This document shows, piece after piece, positions 35,470-47,856 of a DNA stretch of 64,000 nt. Made by a program: the position numbers and the translations under genes. The stretch spans positions 448,503-512,502 of the forward strand of contig WTPW01000200.1 of assembly GCA_009809945.1 (NCBI GenBank), read 5' to 3'. Under the pieces are notes generated by a model. That model was not told where the DNA came from. It did not search any database and saw only the letters and a program-made list of their open reading frames with translations. The stretch comes from Gigaspora margarita. Its lineage: Eukaryota > Glomeromycota > Glomeromycetes > Diversisporales > Gigasporaceae. How positions within the stretch are numbered: position 1 is the stretch's first letter; each line of letters opens with the position of its first letter.

Positions 35470-36376
35470 TAAATATCGAGCAGCAACTTTACTATTGACG
35501 ATTGGAAAGGTGACAGAGATCACATCCTCTTGTGTGATGGTTCTTGTAGCAAAAATTTTTATACCAGATGTCAAAAACCTCCACTCACAAGAATACCAGC
35601 TGGAAATTGGTACTGTAAAAAATGTGAAAATTTGCATTCAAAAAAATCGAAACGTAAAATGCAACTTGAATATTCAAGTTCAGATGAAATTGAAAATCAA
35701 AATACAAAAAAAACCAAAAGATTTAAATCAAAAGGTGACAAGAAATATAAGGCACGAAAGGATACTTCAGATTCTGATGATGAAGACATTCAAAATATTA
35801 GGAACTTTTCAAAGAAAAAGACAATGAATCGTAGTAAAAAGCAGAAAACTTTTTCAGATCCTTTGGATATTGTTATATCAAGTTTTGCTAATTTATATAC
35901 ATTATTACCACAAATAAAAATTTTTACTTATAAGAAAAATATGTAAAATTATAGAAAAATCAACTCTGCATAATGATAGCACTATTAATGACTCAACTAA
36001 AAATAGAGTAAAAAGCACTAATTTTCCAATTGTTATTGTAGAAGAGGATGAGCACTTTAGTAGTAGACAGGTAAACTCTAAATATAATAACAAATTTTAC
36101 TAGCCTGTATTATTTACTCTATTATTCTTAAAAGCGAATAGATGAAACAGAGAATGTGTCCGCAACCCAATCGGATAATAATATTCGAGTAAGCATTCAT
36201 AATCAAAATTTGACAAATTTAAAAATAATTACAAGGTTGTTAAATTTATCAAATTTACAAAGGAATCATTCACACAACTTGATAATTTTTGAAGTTCAAC
36301 TTCTCTTCACTCAGTAAATCATTCAATTGATGAAATTGAAGATAATACTTTAGATGAGGATAGTCGATCTTTACAA
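35470..36376 (+). pseudogene. PHD-finger gene relic, several exons
   Basis: The main exon (to 35945) reads DDWKGDRDHILLCDGSCSKN, then FYTRCQKPPLTRIPAGNWYC and KKC. This is the C-terminal two-thirds of a PHD finger, with the LLCDG turn, the C..C pair and the final W-YC..C. The first C-x2-C pair is missing because the frame upstream of about 35490 is broken. A Lys/Ser/Asp-rich tail follows (SSSDEIENQ, SDSDDEDIQ). Further acidic exons with good borders follow: about 35966-36070 (ends CAG|GTAAAC), about 36129-36190, and about 36288-36376. PHD fingers read histone H3 tails in the nucleus. The incomplete zinc site suggests a non-functional copy. Confidence 0.6.
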
Positions 36377-36754
36377 GTATGAAAAGTTTTAATAAGAGAT
36401 CTATTTAATTTTATATGTATTATATCCTACTGATAGTAATATGGTTTAGTTCTAGATGTGTAAGTCTTATACTTTTTATATTAGTATAATACTACATCTA
36501 AACTAAATGTTAGTCATTTTTGCTATAATAAGAATATAATACAAACATAAATCATCATCTAAAATACATACAATTATTTATTTACTAAAAGCTTGATCTG
36601 GTAACAATTTATAATATGAATATGTTAACTTGGTCTATATTTAATGTTAATAGGATTTGAAATCTAGCAGAATAAAATAAAAAACTATACTGATATCCAA
36701 TTAATAGAAATCCAATGCCAATAATTATCAAAAATAACATGCCACAGTAACCGA

Positions 36755-37060
36755 AATTTTTAGAGGAATATTCGACAAGTGGACGTTCCTTACCTGTACC
36801 TATGGAAATTGAGGAGGGAGACGATATCGAAAGTCAGATTAAAACTATTTGGAAAAAAATCTATATTCAAGAGTCTTATACATCCATACCATACTCTTTG
36901 CGAATTGCTGCATATCTCTTTTAAGCTAACGAAAATAATAAAGGAACTAAAGAACTCTGGTCAATTTTTTATTCCCGGATTTATCACTGTAGTTGATTAA
37001 GTAACTGGAGAAAAGAAACAAGAAATAAATCCAGAAGTAAATAATTGGAATCGTGAATTT
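36755..37060 (+). pseudogene. Coding relic with in-frame stops
   Basis: One frame reads LEEYSTSGRSLPVPMEIEEG, DDIESQIKTIWKKIYIQESY and TSIPYSLRIAAYLF, then a stop, then ANENNKGTKELWSIFYSRIY. Three nonsense codons break it. It may be a later exon of the PHD-gene relic. The family is not recognised. Confidence 0.45.
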
Positions 37061-37770
37061 GCCAAAGGATCCCAATGGTATAAATTTTGGTTTATATTCA
37101 AAGATAATAATAACTACTACCACCAGAATTAATATTAAAAAAATGATTGTGAAGTATAAATCCAAGTATAAATCCATCATGGCAAATTTTCTTTTCTCAA
37201 CCAAGGAAGTTTTTAAATTGTCTTAATAAAAGGTTGCTACCTTAAATAGGACTTTTATAAACGATTGCTTGAGCGTTATAGAAATCTTTATTTGTCAAGA
37301 GCGAATTTAACAATAAATCCTTGATCTGAATTTAGTATTAATATCACACAATTGGTGTAGATAAAAATATAAACTACTAAATCATCATCTCATTGATAAA
37401 TTTTGAAGAAAATAATTTTTTTAATAGATCTTGTTGCTCTATAGTGTGATAAAAGAACTATGAAAGTCATGTATAGTTTGTTTTAATTTTTTCAGATGTG
37501 ATTATTATGTAGAGAACAACTGTATTATACATTTATTTTTATTGGCTGTTTTCTCTTTTAAATTTAATTACAATAATAACATTTTTTTGTCAAAAAAAAT
37601 TTTATCTAATATATTTTTACAAATTTAGAAACAAAAAGAAATACTAAATTGATTGACTAATGAATAATTTTTTATAGAACTGACCCCTACATGAATCTGA
37701 AAGTCCCTTAAACAATTTATATTAAATATTACAAAAATGGATACTATAAAATCTTTGTTTTCACATCATC
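37060..37770. other. AT-rich intergenic, nothing seen
   Basis: No coding frame or marked repeat was supported. Confidence 0.35.
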
Positions 37771-37773
37771 TAC

Positions 37774-38025
37774 TTAGAAAATTTTCTGGTAATTAATCTG
37801 ATAATTTATTGCACAATTCTTCTGCTTTAGCATATCCGTTTCTAGCAGCTGTTGCAACCATTTATTAAATTGCTTAGCATATTCTAAGTTTGGGATAGTT
37901 TCTCCTTTTGTAATTTCTTGTTTATTTAAATACAAAAGACTCAAATAATATTCTGCTTCTGGATATGTCCCCAAATCGGCAAGCTTTAGGAGAATTGGAA
38001 ATATTTCATCATCATCTTTTTTTTT
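37774..38025 (-). pseudogene. Sel1-repeat protein fragment
   Basis: The frame reads KDDDEIFPILLKLADLGTYP, EAEYYLSLLYLNKQEITKGE, then YAKQFNKWLQQLLETDM and a short tail. LG.YPEA.YYLSLLYL....Y...F.KWL follows the paired-helix pattern of Sel1-like (SLR) repeats, which act as protein-binding solenoids. Only the last repeat or two remain. A second Sel1-like relic lies about 0.5 kb away on the opposite strand. Confidence 0.55.
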
Positions 38026-38526
38026 ATTTAGACTATATTTTTAACGCAAATCTTAAGAATAGAGTTCTGCTAGGCAGGGCTACTTACATTAACAAGTTCA
38101 GGGGAAGTAATGACATGCGTAAAATACTCATTATCTCCATTTTATTTTTTATTATATCTTTAGAGTCTTTTTTATATATTCTTCTATTATGCTAAAAAAA
38201 GCTTTTGTTATTTTTATACTATTTTATTGAAATAGACACAGTATTCTTATATTACCAATTGTTAAAAATTAATTGTTATCTAATTGATTTTTAATTCTGA
38301 ATTAAATCATATGCAATAAGATTCTTACTTCCAAAACTTTATTATTACTATTGTAAAATTGAAAATTTTATTGTTCTTTAATATAAATTTAAATTGAATA
38401 ATAATTTTAAATACTTAATGACTACAAGATTCTATTTAATTTAATTTTGGCATTAATTTATAAATTATTCCAACTTTCTATTTTCTATACTATTGAATCA
38501 TTTGGTTTTTCAAAACTTAACTAGAT

Positions 38527-39130
38527 ATGTCTAATTATAGCAAAACACAGCTCATATTATGACCTAAAGATGCAGAAAGCCATCATGATAAAAAAGAATA
38601 TGAGAAGGCTTGGGCTATTTTTGTCAAAATTAATTCAATCAAATTTAGACCAGATAACTATCGTTTAAACAATGGTGATATTTATATATTTAAATTTACT
38701 GCCAGATTTTGGATGACAATTTATATTTTAGAAGGATATTATATACCATTAAATAAAAAAATTGATAAAAATCTTAAAAGATTTATATTTGCTTAAAAAG
38801 GCAGATGCATATTATATAAAAGGAAAATTAATTAAAGTATGGAAGCTCTTATCAGAATTAAGTAAAAGTAATACCAAATATAAATATGATGCTAAATATT
38901 GGATGGCAAATTGGCATAATACAGGTGTGCTTGGTGTCAAAAAAGATGAAGAACTTGCTTATAAATACTACAAGGAAGTTATTGATTTCGTTTTAAATAA
39001 GAAAATAGAGTATTTTAATTCTAACACAACAGATTGTCGTTTATGTATTGATTTTAATTTTGATATGCAACCAAAGTTAAGAATGTGTGGATATTATACC
39101 GTATTTTCACATAATGCTCATGTAGAATAA
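38527..39130 (+). pseudogene. Sel1-like repeat gene with frameshift
   Basis: The frame starts at ATG 38527. It passes a TGA at a likely Trp (QLIL*PKDAESHHDKKEYE), then reads EKAWAIFVKINSIKFRPDNY and TARFWMTIYILEGYYI. A one-base shift near 38770-38800 moves it to the frame ending at 39130. There AKYWMANWHNTGVLGVKKDE, ELAYKYYKEVID shows a typical Sel1 G..GV.KD...A..YYK signature. The tail (CRLCIDFNFDMQ) is unfamiliar. The lesions indicate a pseudogene. Confidence 0.6.
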
Positions 39131-39134
39131 TACT

Positions 39135-39895
39135 TGTCTGAATTCAAATCACTTTGATTGGATCAGACTTTTTATAATAAATCTAATTAACGCGAATTAA
39201 ACAAGATTCCCCACCAGTTTTTAATTTTTTATTACAAAAATAGAAATTATTAAAACAATGGACTAAGTCTTTATTTATATTCGTTATTCGAATAATTTGT
39301 CGAGATTACCAATAAACTAATTTAATGCTTAAATTCTTGTTCCCAGCATTATGAAAATTTAAATTTTTTTATGCGGTTAAACGGTTCCAATCGATCCTAA
39401 AATCTATAAATTTAGTTCATTTAATTTAATAACAATCAAAAAAATAAAAAACATAAAATTGAATTTTAATATTTCTCTCTATTTTAATTGACAAAATTTC
39501 CCGTAATTATTTTGTATTATTTTTAGCATAATGGAATATTGTGAAATTTTTTTTTAAAATTTTACTGTCGGGTTAGTTTGGATTTTGCGAACCTGTTTGA
39601 GTCTGGGATATATATTGGTTCCTACCAAATGCAATCGCAAGTTCAAATTCAGAATTTTTTGAGTTTAATCCATAATTACTTTGGTTTTTTTCGTCTATTC
39701 CTGAAATAATTATAAAAAAATAAGATGGCATTGTAAATCTTGAATTATTTGTTGTTTTTTACCATTTCTGTCTCTAGTCGTTCACTTATGAGATAAGATA
39801 TCCAGAATGGTAATATTTTTTAGCAATCCTAAGCTCATCTGTTGACATACCTTCAGATTAACTAAATTTCTTTTTTTAAGAATGCCTTAACCAGG
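39135..39895. other. Intergenic with a dispersed repeat piece
   Basis: 39218-39255 shares TTATTACAAAAATAGAAA with the MITE at 15.0-15.3 kb. Otherwise nothing was seen. Confidence 0.4.
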
Positions 39896-39901
39896 AACGG
39901 G

Positions 39902-40100
39902 ATGAATAAGTCTGATTCTGACAACTACAGAAAATTTAAATATAAGTTCGTAACATATCTCCTTAAAAACAATATTGTTAATCTCTTAAAATACATAACT
40001 ATAAAGCAGATCAAATTTTGGTTAATCGCTTGGTACGATCAGACCAATTTAAGATATCAATCAAAAATCTTAGCGTTAGGAATCGACATCTATCAGAAAA
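39902..40100 (+). pseudogene. Unidentified frame cut by a palindromic insertion
   Basis: An ATG frame reads DNYRKFKYKFVTYLLKNNIV, NLLKYITIKQIKFWLIAWYD and SKILALGIDIYQKIF, then enters the CGATATAT palindrome. It looks coding (charged and aromatic mix), but no family is recognised. The natural end is missing. Confidence 0.3.
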
Positions 40101-40700
40101 TTTTTTATATAGATATATATTGATATATAGCAATAAATCGATGAATATCGATTAAAAAATAACAGCATATATTGATAATTTAGATTATATAACAATACAT
40201 AACTAAAAAATGATATATACCGGTAAATGATAAATATCATTAAATAACTAATTATCGATATATATTGATTATATTAATATTGATATAAATCATTTATTAG
40301 ATTCATATTGCAATCTAGCAGATCTATTACTATCGATATATAGCGATATTTGTTAATTATCGATAAATAACCTATTAAAAATATTTGATATATGGGATCT
40401 TTGCTAGCAAAATGACCCTCCGAGCCATTGTTACACAAGATTTTTATTAAGAAAAACATAATAAATCTATTTTTAGAAAAAAATTTTGCTAGCAAAGATC
40501 CCATATATCGAAAATTAACCAAATATCGCTATATATTGATAGTAATAGGTCTGCTACATTGCGATATGAATCTAATAAATGATTTATATCGATATTAATA
40601 TAATTGATATATATTGATAATTAGTTATTTAACGATATTTATCATTTACCGGTATATATCGATATATTTGCTCTTTAACGATATTTAGTCTTTTCTCGAT
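40100..40700. mobile_element. Giant palindrome of iterated ATCGATATATATTGAT words
   Basis: Arms of about 200-240 bp (40205-40430 and 40455-40665) are near-exact inverses, including AAATGATATATACCGGTAAA and its mirror. They are built of TATCGATATATA words. At the centre sits another inverted pair, TGGGATCTTTGCTAGCAAAA and its mirror (about 40393-40504), a second element nested in the loop. Confidence 0.75.
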
Positions 40701-40869
40701 ATATAGTGAAAAGATATATTTTATTAGACTGGGCTGAATCAGTAGATCATACCAAGGACGCGTTTGTTAATATTTTTCAAAATGTTTTGAAATGTTTTAA
40801 TGATCGTAGTACAAGATCAGATTAGATCTTTATTTTTTTGTTTATAATTTAGATCTTCTATCACTTTAC

Positions 40870-41880
40870 ATTGTTTTTTCGTTTTTGTTTTGTTTTTTTT
40901 TGTTACATTTTTCGTTTCGTTTAGTATCTTTTTGTTTCATTTTTTTTCATTTTTTTTCTTTTATTTATTATTTTTTAATTTTTTTTTATTTTATTTCTAC
41001 AAAAAAACACTTTTTTGCATAAAATATAGTGACTTTTTAACACCTTGCACAAGGCAACGCATTGGTGTTGTCCTAGTTGGTGTCATCGCTGGTGTTGTAG
41101 TTGATGGCATCATTGGTGTCGTCATTGGAATTGTTGCTAGCTAGTGTCATTAGTGTTTTTGTAGAATGGTTTTACGTGTCTCTTGGTATTCTTGTAGATG
41201 CTATTGCATAGATTTTTGGTATTCTTGTAGGTGGTTCATTTGTTTTTCTTCTCTTGCGTTTGTATGGGGTGGTCTTGCTCGTTTCTTTTGCATTTGTATG
41301 GGAGTGGCCTTGCTCGTTCTCTTGCATTTGTACAGGGTCGTATAGGGTAATTTTTCTTGTTTCTCTTGCATTTGTACAGGTGGTATAACACTAACACTTC
41401 TGAGAAATAGTTTTTTTATTTTTTTTTACTTACTATTTTTTTAGAAAGTAGCGAAAATAAGCGAATATAAGTGAATAGAAGCGAATATGAGCGAATAGAA
41501 GCAAATATAATAGTTTATTTTTTTCATTTTCATTTTTTTTTCGTTATTTTTTTTTGGTTTTACTTTTTGTTTTTTTGTTCTTTTTTTTATTCCTTAATTC
41601 TTTCAGAACTTTGTACAAGAAAATGACGTAACTATTCCGGCACTTTACAAGAACACCAATTCTAACTTCTCTGACACTTTGCAAGTAGTAGTGAATATGA
41701 GCAAAATAAGCAAATATAATTAAAAATTAGCAAATATAAGCAAATATAAGCAAATATAATAGTTTATTTTTTTTTCATTTTCATTTTATTATCGTTATTT
41801 TTTTCAGTTTTGTTCTTTTTTGGTTTTATTTTTTTTGTTATTTTTTTATAATAATATATAATAAAATATGTAATATTTAA
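40870..41880. repeat. T-rich low-complexity tract with minisatellite and iterated words
   Basis: Long T/C tracts frame three blocks. One is GGTGTTGT / GGTGTCAT words at 41055-41145. Next is about four copies of a unit of about 45 bp with TCTTGCATTTGTACAGGG at 41250-41390. The third is AAGCGAATATAAGTGAATAG direct words at 41445-41515, recurring as AAGCAAATAT at 41690-41762. Confidence 0.65.
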
Positions 41881-42029
41881 AATATAATATATAATAATAA
41901 ATAAAAAAATAAAATTTTATATTAAATTGTGAAAACTTGCGAATATTGTATATTTAATTTAAAATAATATATAATAATAATAATAAATAAAAAAGCATGA
42001 TTATGTAAACAGATGCATTTTGTATATTG

Positions 42030-42205
42030 ATTATAAACTATCATGGATATGTATCGATTATAATCACTATCATTATATATTGATTAATATCTATATCAGA
42101 TATATATTGATTACTATCACTATCGATAGATCACGGCAAGGTAGTGTGTAATCGATATATATCCACATAGTTAGTAATCGATATATATCTATATATAAAA
42201 TTTGC
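42030..42205. repeat. Iterated ATCGATATATAT words
   Basis: TATCGATTATAATC, GATATATATTGATTACTATC and AATCGATATATATCC repeat in both orientations, related to the words of the 40.1-40.7 kb palindrome. Confidence 0.5.
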
Positions 42206-42209
42206 TGAT

Positions 42210-43560
42210 GTCTGTAATGGCTTAGACTGAAAAAATCATAAAAATCATTACTTAAAAAAAATCACAATAGAAATGTTGAATCTAAAGTTACCCATCTATC
42301 TGAAATTACAACTTTAGATATATTAAGCCCCTGGATTTAGATCTATATGATATATAATTCTGTTTTAGGTCACCTTTAAAATTGCAACTTCAGATTGATC
42401 TTTATGCATTAACTTTATATAGATTGAAATATCAATTTTTTACCATCAATCCCTAATATTTACATGCCATAATTATATCTGTATTTTTGTTTAAACTATA
42501 CTCCTTAATGTTTACGAAAAACGAATTCCCGAAAGAACATAATATCAACAAAGTTAGCCGGCACTAGCTATAATTCATACTTTGATCTGAAAGTGAAATA
42601 GCACATATCAAGTTTTGATTATCATTCTATGAAATATTTTTAAACCATGACAATGAATTTTCACAGTATCTGAGTATTATTTTGCTAACAATTATCAGGT
42701 GCAAATGTTTAGTAAGTATTCTTTGATACGGCTAGTTTTCTACTTCTCAAACTATTTATTCACACTTATCTCCTATTAATTAGATCTAAAATCGTAAAGA
42801 ACGAAGAGAACAAAGAAAATATTCCAAATTTAGTCAAAATTTATTAAACCTAATTATCTTAAAAAGATATATTCATATATAATGTTTGTTTGGAAACTTT
42901 GGCTTTATGAAATTAATCATAAGATAGTTTCGGAACCAGATATCCCTACATAAAAAATTTATTATGTCTTTTTTTTGTCAAAGAATGAGAAAATTTAATC
43001 GATCTATAAATTTAAAGTATTCAATATTCTTATCAGTTTTGAATAGGGAATTTAATTTTTTGAATAGATTGTAAAATTAATTAATTAAATTATAAGGTTG
43101 CAATAAATTTTGCTTAGCTTTATAATAAAGTTAGCATCACTAATATCAGTAAATAATTTGAATAAATTTAGAGTTCTGGGTAATTAACCAAATTATCTGA
43201 ATTTCTGAGCAAATGAATATTCAGATACGGATAAATGGAATTAATGTTTTTAAAAAATGAATTGATCTTTGTCTTATCACTAGGATTTTTCTATGTTCTA
43301 ACTTTATATATTCAAAGACTTACATAATTTTGTTTAATAAATAATTAGTTAATATTTAGTAATAGAATAGTTTAAAAATGAAATATTTATTTGCCGCACA
43401 TTTTATCCATTTTGAATGTTTTGTTTGTAATATCACAGAATCAGATCCCGACAAGAATTGATTCCACGAATCGACCGTATTAGTATCTTTGCCATTATAT
43501 ATTCGCCAAATTTTCAATTTTTTTTGTAACTTTACCAGTTAAAAATACCTAGTGAAAAAA
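42210..43560. other. AT-rich intergenic, nothing seen
   Basis: No gene or marked repeat was supported. Confidence 0.35.
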
Positions 43561-43629
43561 ATGAGTATGTAATTTTTAATTATTATTTATTATTTGTTAC
43601 TTACTAATGTAATCAATCCTTTAAAACAG

Positions 43630-44598
43630 GGCTGTGATTAAGGTTGGAATGATTGGTGATTCTGAAACTGGCAAAACTAGTTTGATGCGTAAATTCACTG
43701 AAAGTGAATTTGATTTATATTATTGCCAAACCAATGGTAATGACTCAAGCTTTCTTATTTATTTTAAATAACTTTAAAATTAACTTACAATTAATATTTC
43801 TAAAGGCCTTCACTTTAATAAAAAAACAATTAGTTTGCAAAATACAAAAATTAGATTCAATATATGGGATGGTATATATATTCATTAAATTTATAAGAAT
43901 CGAGATTTGACCAAGATTATAATTTTGACTATTACTTTTTCATGTACAAAAAAGGTCACTCTGATTTTATTTCTTATGTTTGTAATGATTCTGTTGCTAT
44001 TCTTTTTATGTTTGATCTATCACGAAAATCTATATTAATCAGTATTAAAAGTTGGTATAAGCAAACAAAAAGGTTAAATAAAGTACGTAAAATGTGATAT
44101 AAACACAAGATGATCTTTAATTGATTCTTATTTTCATCTTATAACAATAGCATATGCTCTATTTTCTCATTGGGACAAAATATGATATATTTACAGAATT
44201 TGAAAATAGAACTCAACAAGATATTATAAAGATGGTAATTCAAATTTAAGTTATTATATATTTTTTAAAAATATATATATTTACTGTTTTTTAATATTTC
44301 ACAGACTTGTAATTATACCAATATAATGAATGCTTCATTGATATTTTGTTCATCAAAGCAATTTATAAATGTGAATAGTATATTTAAAGTAATACTTTCA
44401 CAACAATTCAAAATCATTTGTAAACTTCCAGAAGTTAAAGAGGTTGGATGTCCTATATTAGAATATAAGACTAACCAGGAAACAAAAGAAATTTGCCAAA
44501 AATCATACCAAATGTCGAAAGTATTATCATTAAATATTTTTCGGTTTGATTTTTGGACATATACTAAAAGCATTTTATACCGACTTAAAATTATTTAA
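43630..44598 (+). CDS. Spg1/Tem1-like Ras-superfamily GTPase, five exons seen (5' end missing)
   Basis: Exons 43630-43736, 43806-43871, 43955-44082, 44151-44234 and 44305-44598 join in phase with no stops. AVIKVGMIGDSETGKTSLMR carries the P-loop (GDSETGKT). CNDSVAILFMFDLSRKS follows, then FLIGTKYD (the G4 base-specificity motif in its TKYD form) and MNASLIFCSSKQFINVNSIF (G5). VCND.V.ILFMFDLSRKS, GTKYD and FCSS are hallmarks of the Spg1/Tem1 GTPase that triggers septation and mitotic exit at the spindle pole. The G3 region is odd: FNIWD is followed directly by GHSDF, so the usual DLGG is missing two residues. The first exon with the start codon is not resolved; a GTATGT donor near 43563 suggests where it ends. 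The G3 damage hints at early decay. Confidence 0.72.
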
Positions 44599-44776
44599 AT
44601 ACCTCATTCATTATGTTATTTATAATTTTTATATTTTTGTTATTTCTTCTAAAATATATTTACTGAATATTCCTTACTTTGTTTAACTTATTTTATGTTC
44701 TTAAAAATAAAATTTTAATTTCAAAAATTTAGGTCATAATCAAAATAGGATCTTAGCGATTTTATTTTTATAGCTA

Positions 44777-45570
44777 CATAAGGTGGTCTGCCCTATTTCC
44801 ACAAACTACCCTATTTCCACAAACAGTAAAGAACAGTAAATATCTTTTAATTCACTAGCTTTATTTGGGGTAATTTTACTATTAAAATAATTACCTTAGT
44901 TAAACATTTTAAACAAGCCCATAACTGCTAAAATTTGATTACAGAATTTTAAGATTATCTAAAGGTTTGTTTCCAATTTAGTTATTTTAATACATAAACT
45001 AATTTATAGAATTGCTAATAACTTTTGATCTACTTATCCGTTTTGAGTGATTTAACTACCAAAATGTTCGTCTCAATGAGACGATTCTGACAAGCTCAAA
45101 ATCATTAAAATCCAATCACAGGATCCTGAGATCGTTCAACTTTTGTGTGATTTTAATAGTGATTTTAATAGTGTTTTATAGCTTTAAAATAATAAAAATA
45201 TTATTATAAAAAAGTTGAACGATCTTGGGATCCTGTGATTGGATTTTGATGATTTTAGGCTCATTGGAATCGTCTTATTGAGGTGAATATTTTGGTAGTT
45301 AAATCATTCAAAATGGGTCAATGGATCAAAATCTGTTTTACTATTTGTGGAAATAGGTCGCACCTTTAAATTTTTATAAAATTTATAGGATATTTTTTTT
45401 ATTAACTAAAAAAAAAATTATACATATATAGTTGGTTTAATTTTTATATATTTAAATAATAAATTAGTTATAGATTATATATACATAATTTTATAAAAAG
45501 ATATTTATTTTTTAAAAAATTTTGTATGTAGCAAAAAAAAGTTTGTGGAAATAGGGCAGTCTACCTTATG
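44777..45570. mobile_element. MITE with TA target site and nested foldback
   Basis: CATAAGGTGGTCTGCCC and GGGCAGTCTACCTTATG are inverted ends flanked by TA, as in Tc1/mariner elements. GTTTGTGGAAATAGGGC words recur near both ends. A nested hairpin (about 45028-45330) has arms of over 100 bp, each with a small CGTCTCAATGAGACG hairpin. Confidence 0.8.
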
Positions 45571-45573
45571 TAC

Positions 45574-45639
45574 TTAATTGCTGATCTGGATAAGACAGGC
45601 ACAATTTCTATATTAGAATTTGAGGCAAAATTCCTATAA
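45574..45639 (+). pseudogene. EF-hand loop fragment
   Basis: LIADLDKTGTISILEFEAKF then a stop. DLDKTGTISILE fits the 12-residue EF-hand calcium loop at every key place (D1, D3, T5, G6, I8, E12). It sits exactly between two foldback elements (44777-45570 and 45640-45925), so the rest of the gene was probably displaced or lost. It is short, so chance is possible. Confidence 0.4.
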
Positions 45640-45925
45640 TATTTTTTATTAAGTTAACAACCAAAGTCAATTGATTGAAAGTTGTAGAGCTCACTAAGAT
45701 GCATCTAATGGTAGTTAGATTGTCCAAATTGACCTAGTGGACACTAAAAAACGTTTGGCCTCTATATAAAATTCTATATATAGAAATTTTATATAGTTGG
45801 CTAAAGTTTTTTAGTGTCCAATGGGCCAATTTGGACATTCTACCTACCATTAGATGCATCTCAGCGAGCTCTACAACTTTCAATTATTGACTTTGGTTGT
45901 TAACTTAATAAAAAAAAATACTTTT
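45640..45925. mobile_element. Foldback MITE, about 120-bp arms
   Basis: TTTTTTATTAAGTTAACAAC and its mirror form the ends. The arms share GAAAGTTGTAGAGCTC, GATGCATCTAATGGTAG and CCAAATTG.CC..TGGACAC, around an AT-rich loop near 45770-45790. Confidence 0.8.
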
Positions 45926-45929
45926 CATT

Positions 45930-46650
45930 CGACTCCGCTCATATAATAAAAATTTATATTGTAATTATGCTGGATCATCAATTAAAAAAATTTTGGTGAA
46001 GTTATTATTTAAAATATATAGTTATTTTTGATAATTTTTTTTTCAATATTCTTTAGGTCAGGCAAATTATTTGCAATTTCCTTAATTACCTCATTTCATT
46101 TTGCCATCAATCGCGTTCATATTGAATTTTTTTTTCATTCTAAAATTTTTGGCTGAGGATTGGATTTCATCTTGATTTTAAAACTGGTGGCTATGTAATT
46201 TTTATTTTTGGAAAAATGAATACTTAGTAGATAACAGAAAGTTGAAACAAATAAAATTAAATAAATTTTTTTCTTTTTGAAATTTACTTACACAATGAAA
46301 GTATAGTATACAAGAGTTCATAAAATTTTACTAACACTAATGAAAAAAATATTTACAAAAGAATCCTTTATAATAAAGTTGATGGTTAATTTTCGAAGTT
46401 TTGTTTTTTGATTGTTAAGTAAATATGTGATAAAAAATGATTTACACGTTGGGGGCTGACAAATATTAGCTCATTATACCCCCTGAGATTTTTACTTAAT
46501 CCCGGGGATATAACCCCCTTACCTTTTCGTCACTCATTTGTAAGTCCCCTTGGAAATTATATTGATATGTAAAGTTAGACATTAGAATCTGTATTAGTTC
46601 TTCGAGCTTAAGAATAAGTATTTTTTTAATTTGTCACAGATTAGTGTTTC
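45930..46650. other. AT-rich intergenic, nothing firm
   Basis: No gene was supported. Confidence 0.35.
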
Positions 46651-46658
46651 GACCCATA

Positions 46659-46982
46659 GGTGACCTGTCGGGTATTCTGGATATTCCTTTGATATGGTAA
46701 AACAAACATCAGCGATTGGCTGGGAATAATACGAGTAGCATAGTCATAGCACAAAAATTTGTCAGTGATGTAATATCTGAGCTGATCGGACCAAACTTAA
46801 GCTTAGAAAAATACTTGATATAACTGATTTAGTTATATTAACCCATCTTAGGTATTTTTCTGGACTTAAGTTTTTAGTCCGATCAGCTCGGATAGTACAT
46901 CACTGACAAATTTTTGCGCCATGACTATGCTACTCCCTGAATACCTGTTAGTTTACCCGAATTAGCCAGACGGGTCACACAT
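46659..46982. mobile_element. Nested MITEs
   Basis: The inner foldback 46729-46936 has arms with AGTAGCATAGTCATAG, CAAAAATTTGTCAGTGATGT and GAGCTGATCGGACCAAACTT. Outer inverted words GTGACCTGTCGGG (46661) and CCAGACGGGTCAC (46966) suggest an older host element. Confidence 0.6.
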
Positions 46983-47856
46983 ACAATACAGTATTAAAGT
47001 TTTAAATGCAAATCCTCACGACAAATTAAAAAGCATGTTTTTTTTAATTCGTTTCATATTATTTTTAAATTTGAAGAATGAGAAGTTAGGTTTTAAAGAT
47101 CATCCGTATTAAAAAATTGCGAAATTGTTTTTTATTTTAATATTATATGATTTGATTTAATTATAGTTCAAACTTTCAATAAACATTTGAGCATTTATCT
47201 AATTGAGACAATTCATTAGAATATTTACAAAAAATTTAACATGTTCAGCACGATGTCAATTAAAAATATAACTTATATTCTATGATATTACTGTAAATTC
47301 TCATCAGAGATAAATTCTAATCGAGATTGTATACTTGAATTCTTAAATTTTTGACCATAACTGTACAGAGAGTTGACCAAATATATGTGATTTTTGAGAG
47401 TGCCCGCAAAAACACAACCATATTTATACATATTTACGTAGAAATGACTGAAGCAGAACAATTTGCCTTTCAAGCCGAGATATCTTAGCTTATATCAATT
47501 ATTATTAACACTTTCTACTCAAATAAAGAGTAAGTCTGAGATTTACTTTGAGAAAAAATGGGTTTAAATATTATTTTGAAATAATTTCTGGCGTTTGTTG
47601 ATATTTCTATTTCTGAATCTCATAATGCAGAATTTTTCTTCGTGAATTAATTTCAAATGCTTCAGATGCTTTGGATAAAATTCGATATGAATCACTTACT
47701 GATCCTTCAAAACTTGATAATGGACATGAACTTTATATCCAAATAATTCCTGATAAAGAAAATAATGTTCTTATGTTACAGGATAGTAGAATTGGCATGA
47801 CCAAGGTAATAATCAAAGCTATTATCAGAAAATGATAGTTTATTTTGTGGATCTTC

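Noticed and set aside
40890..41144. 84-codon Phe-rich frame
   Set aside because: It is a translation of T-rich low-complexity DNA and GGTGTTGT repeats.
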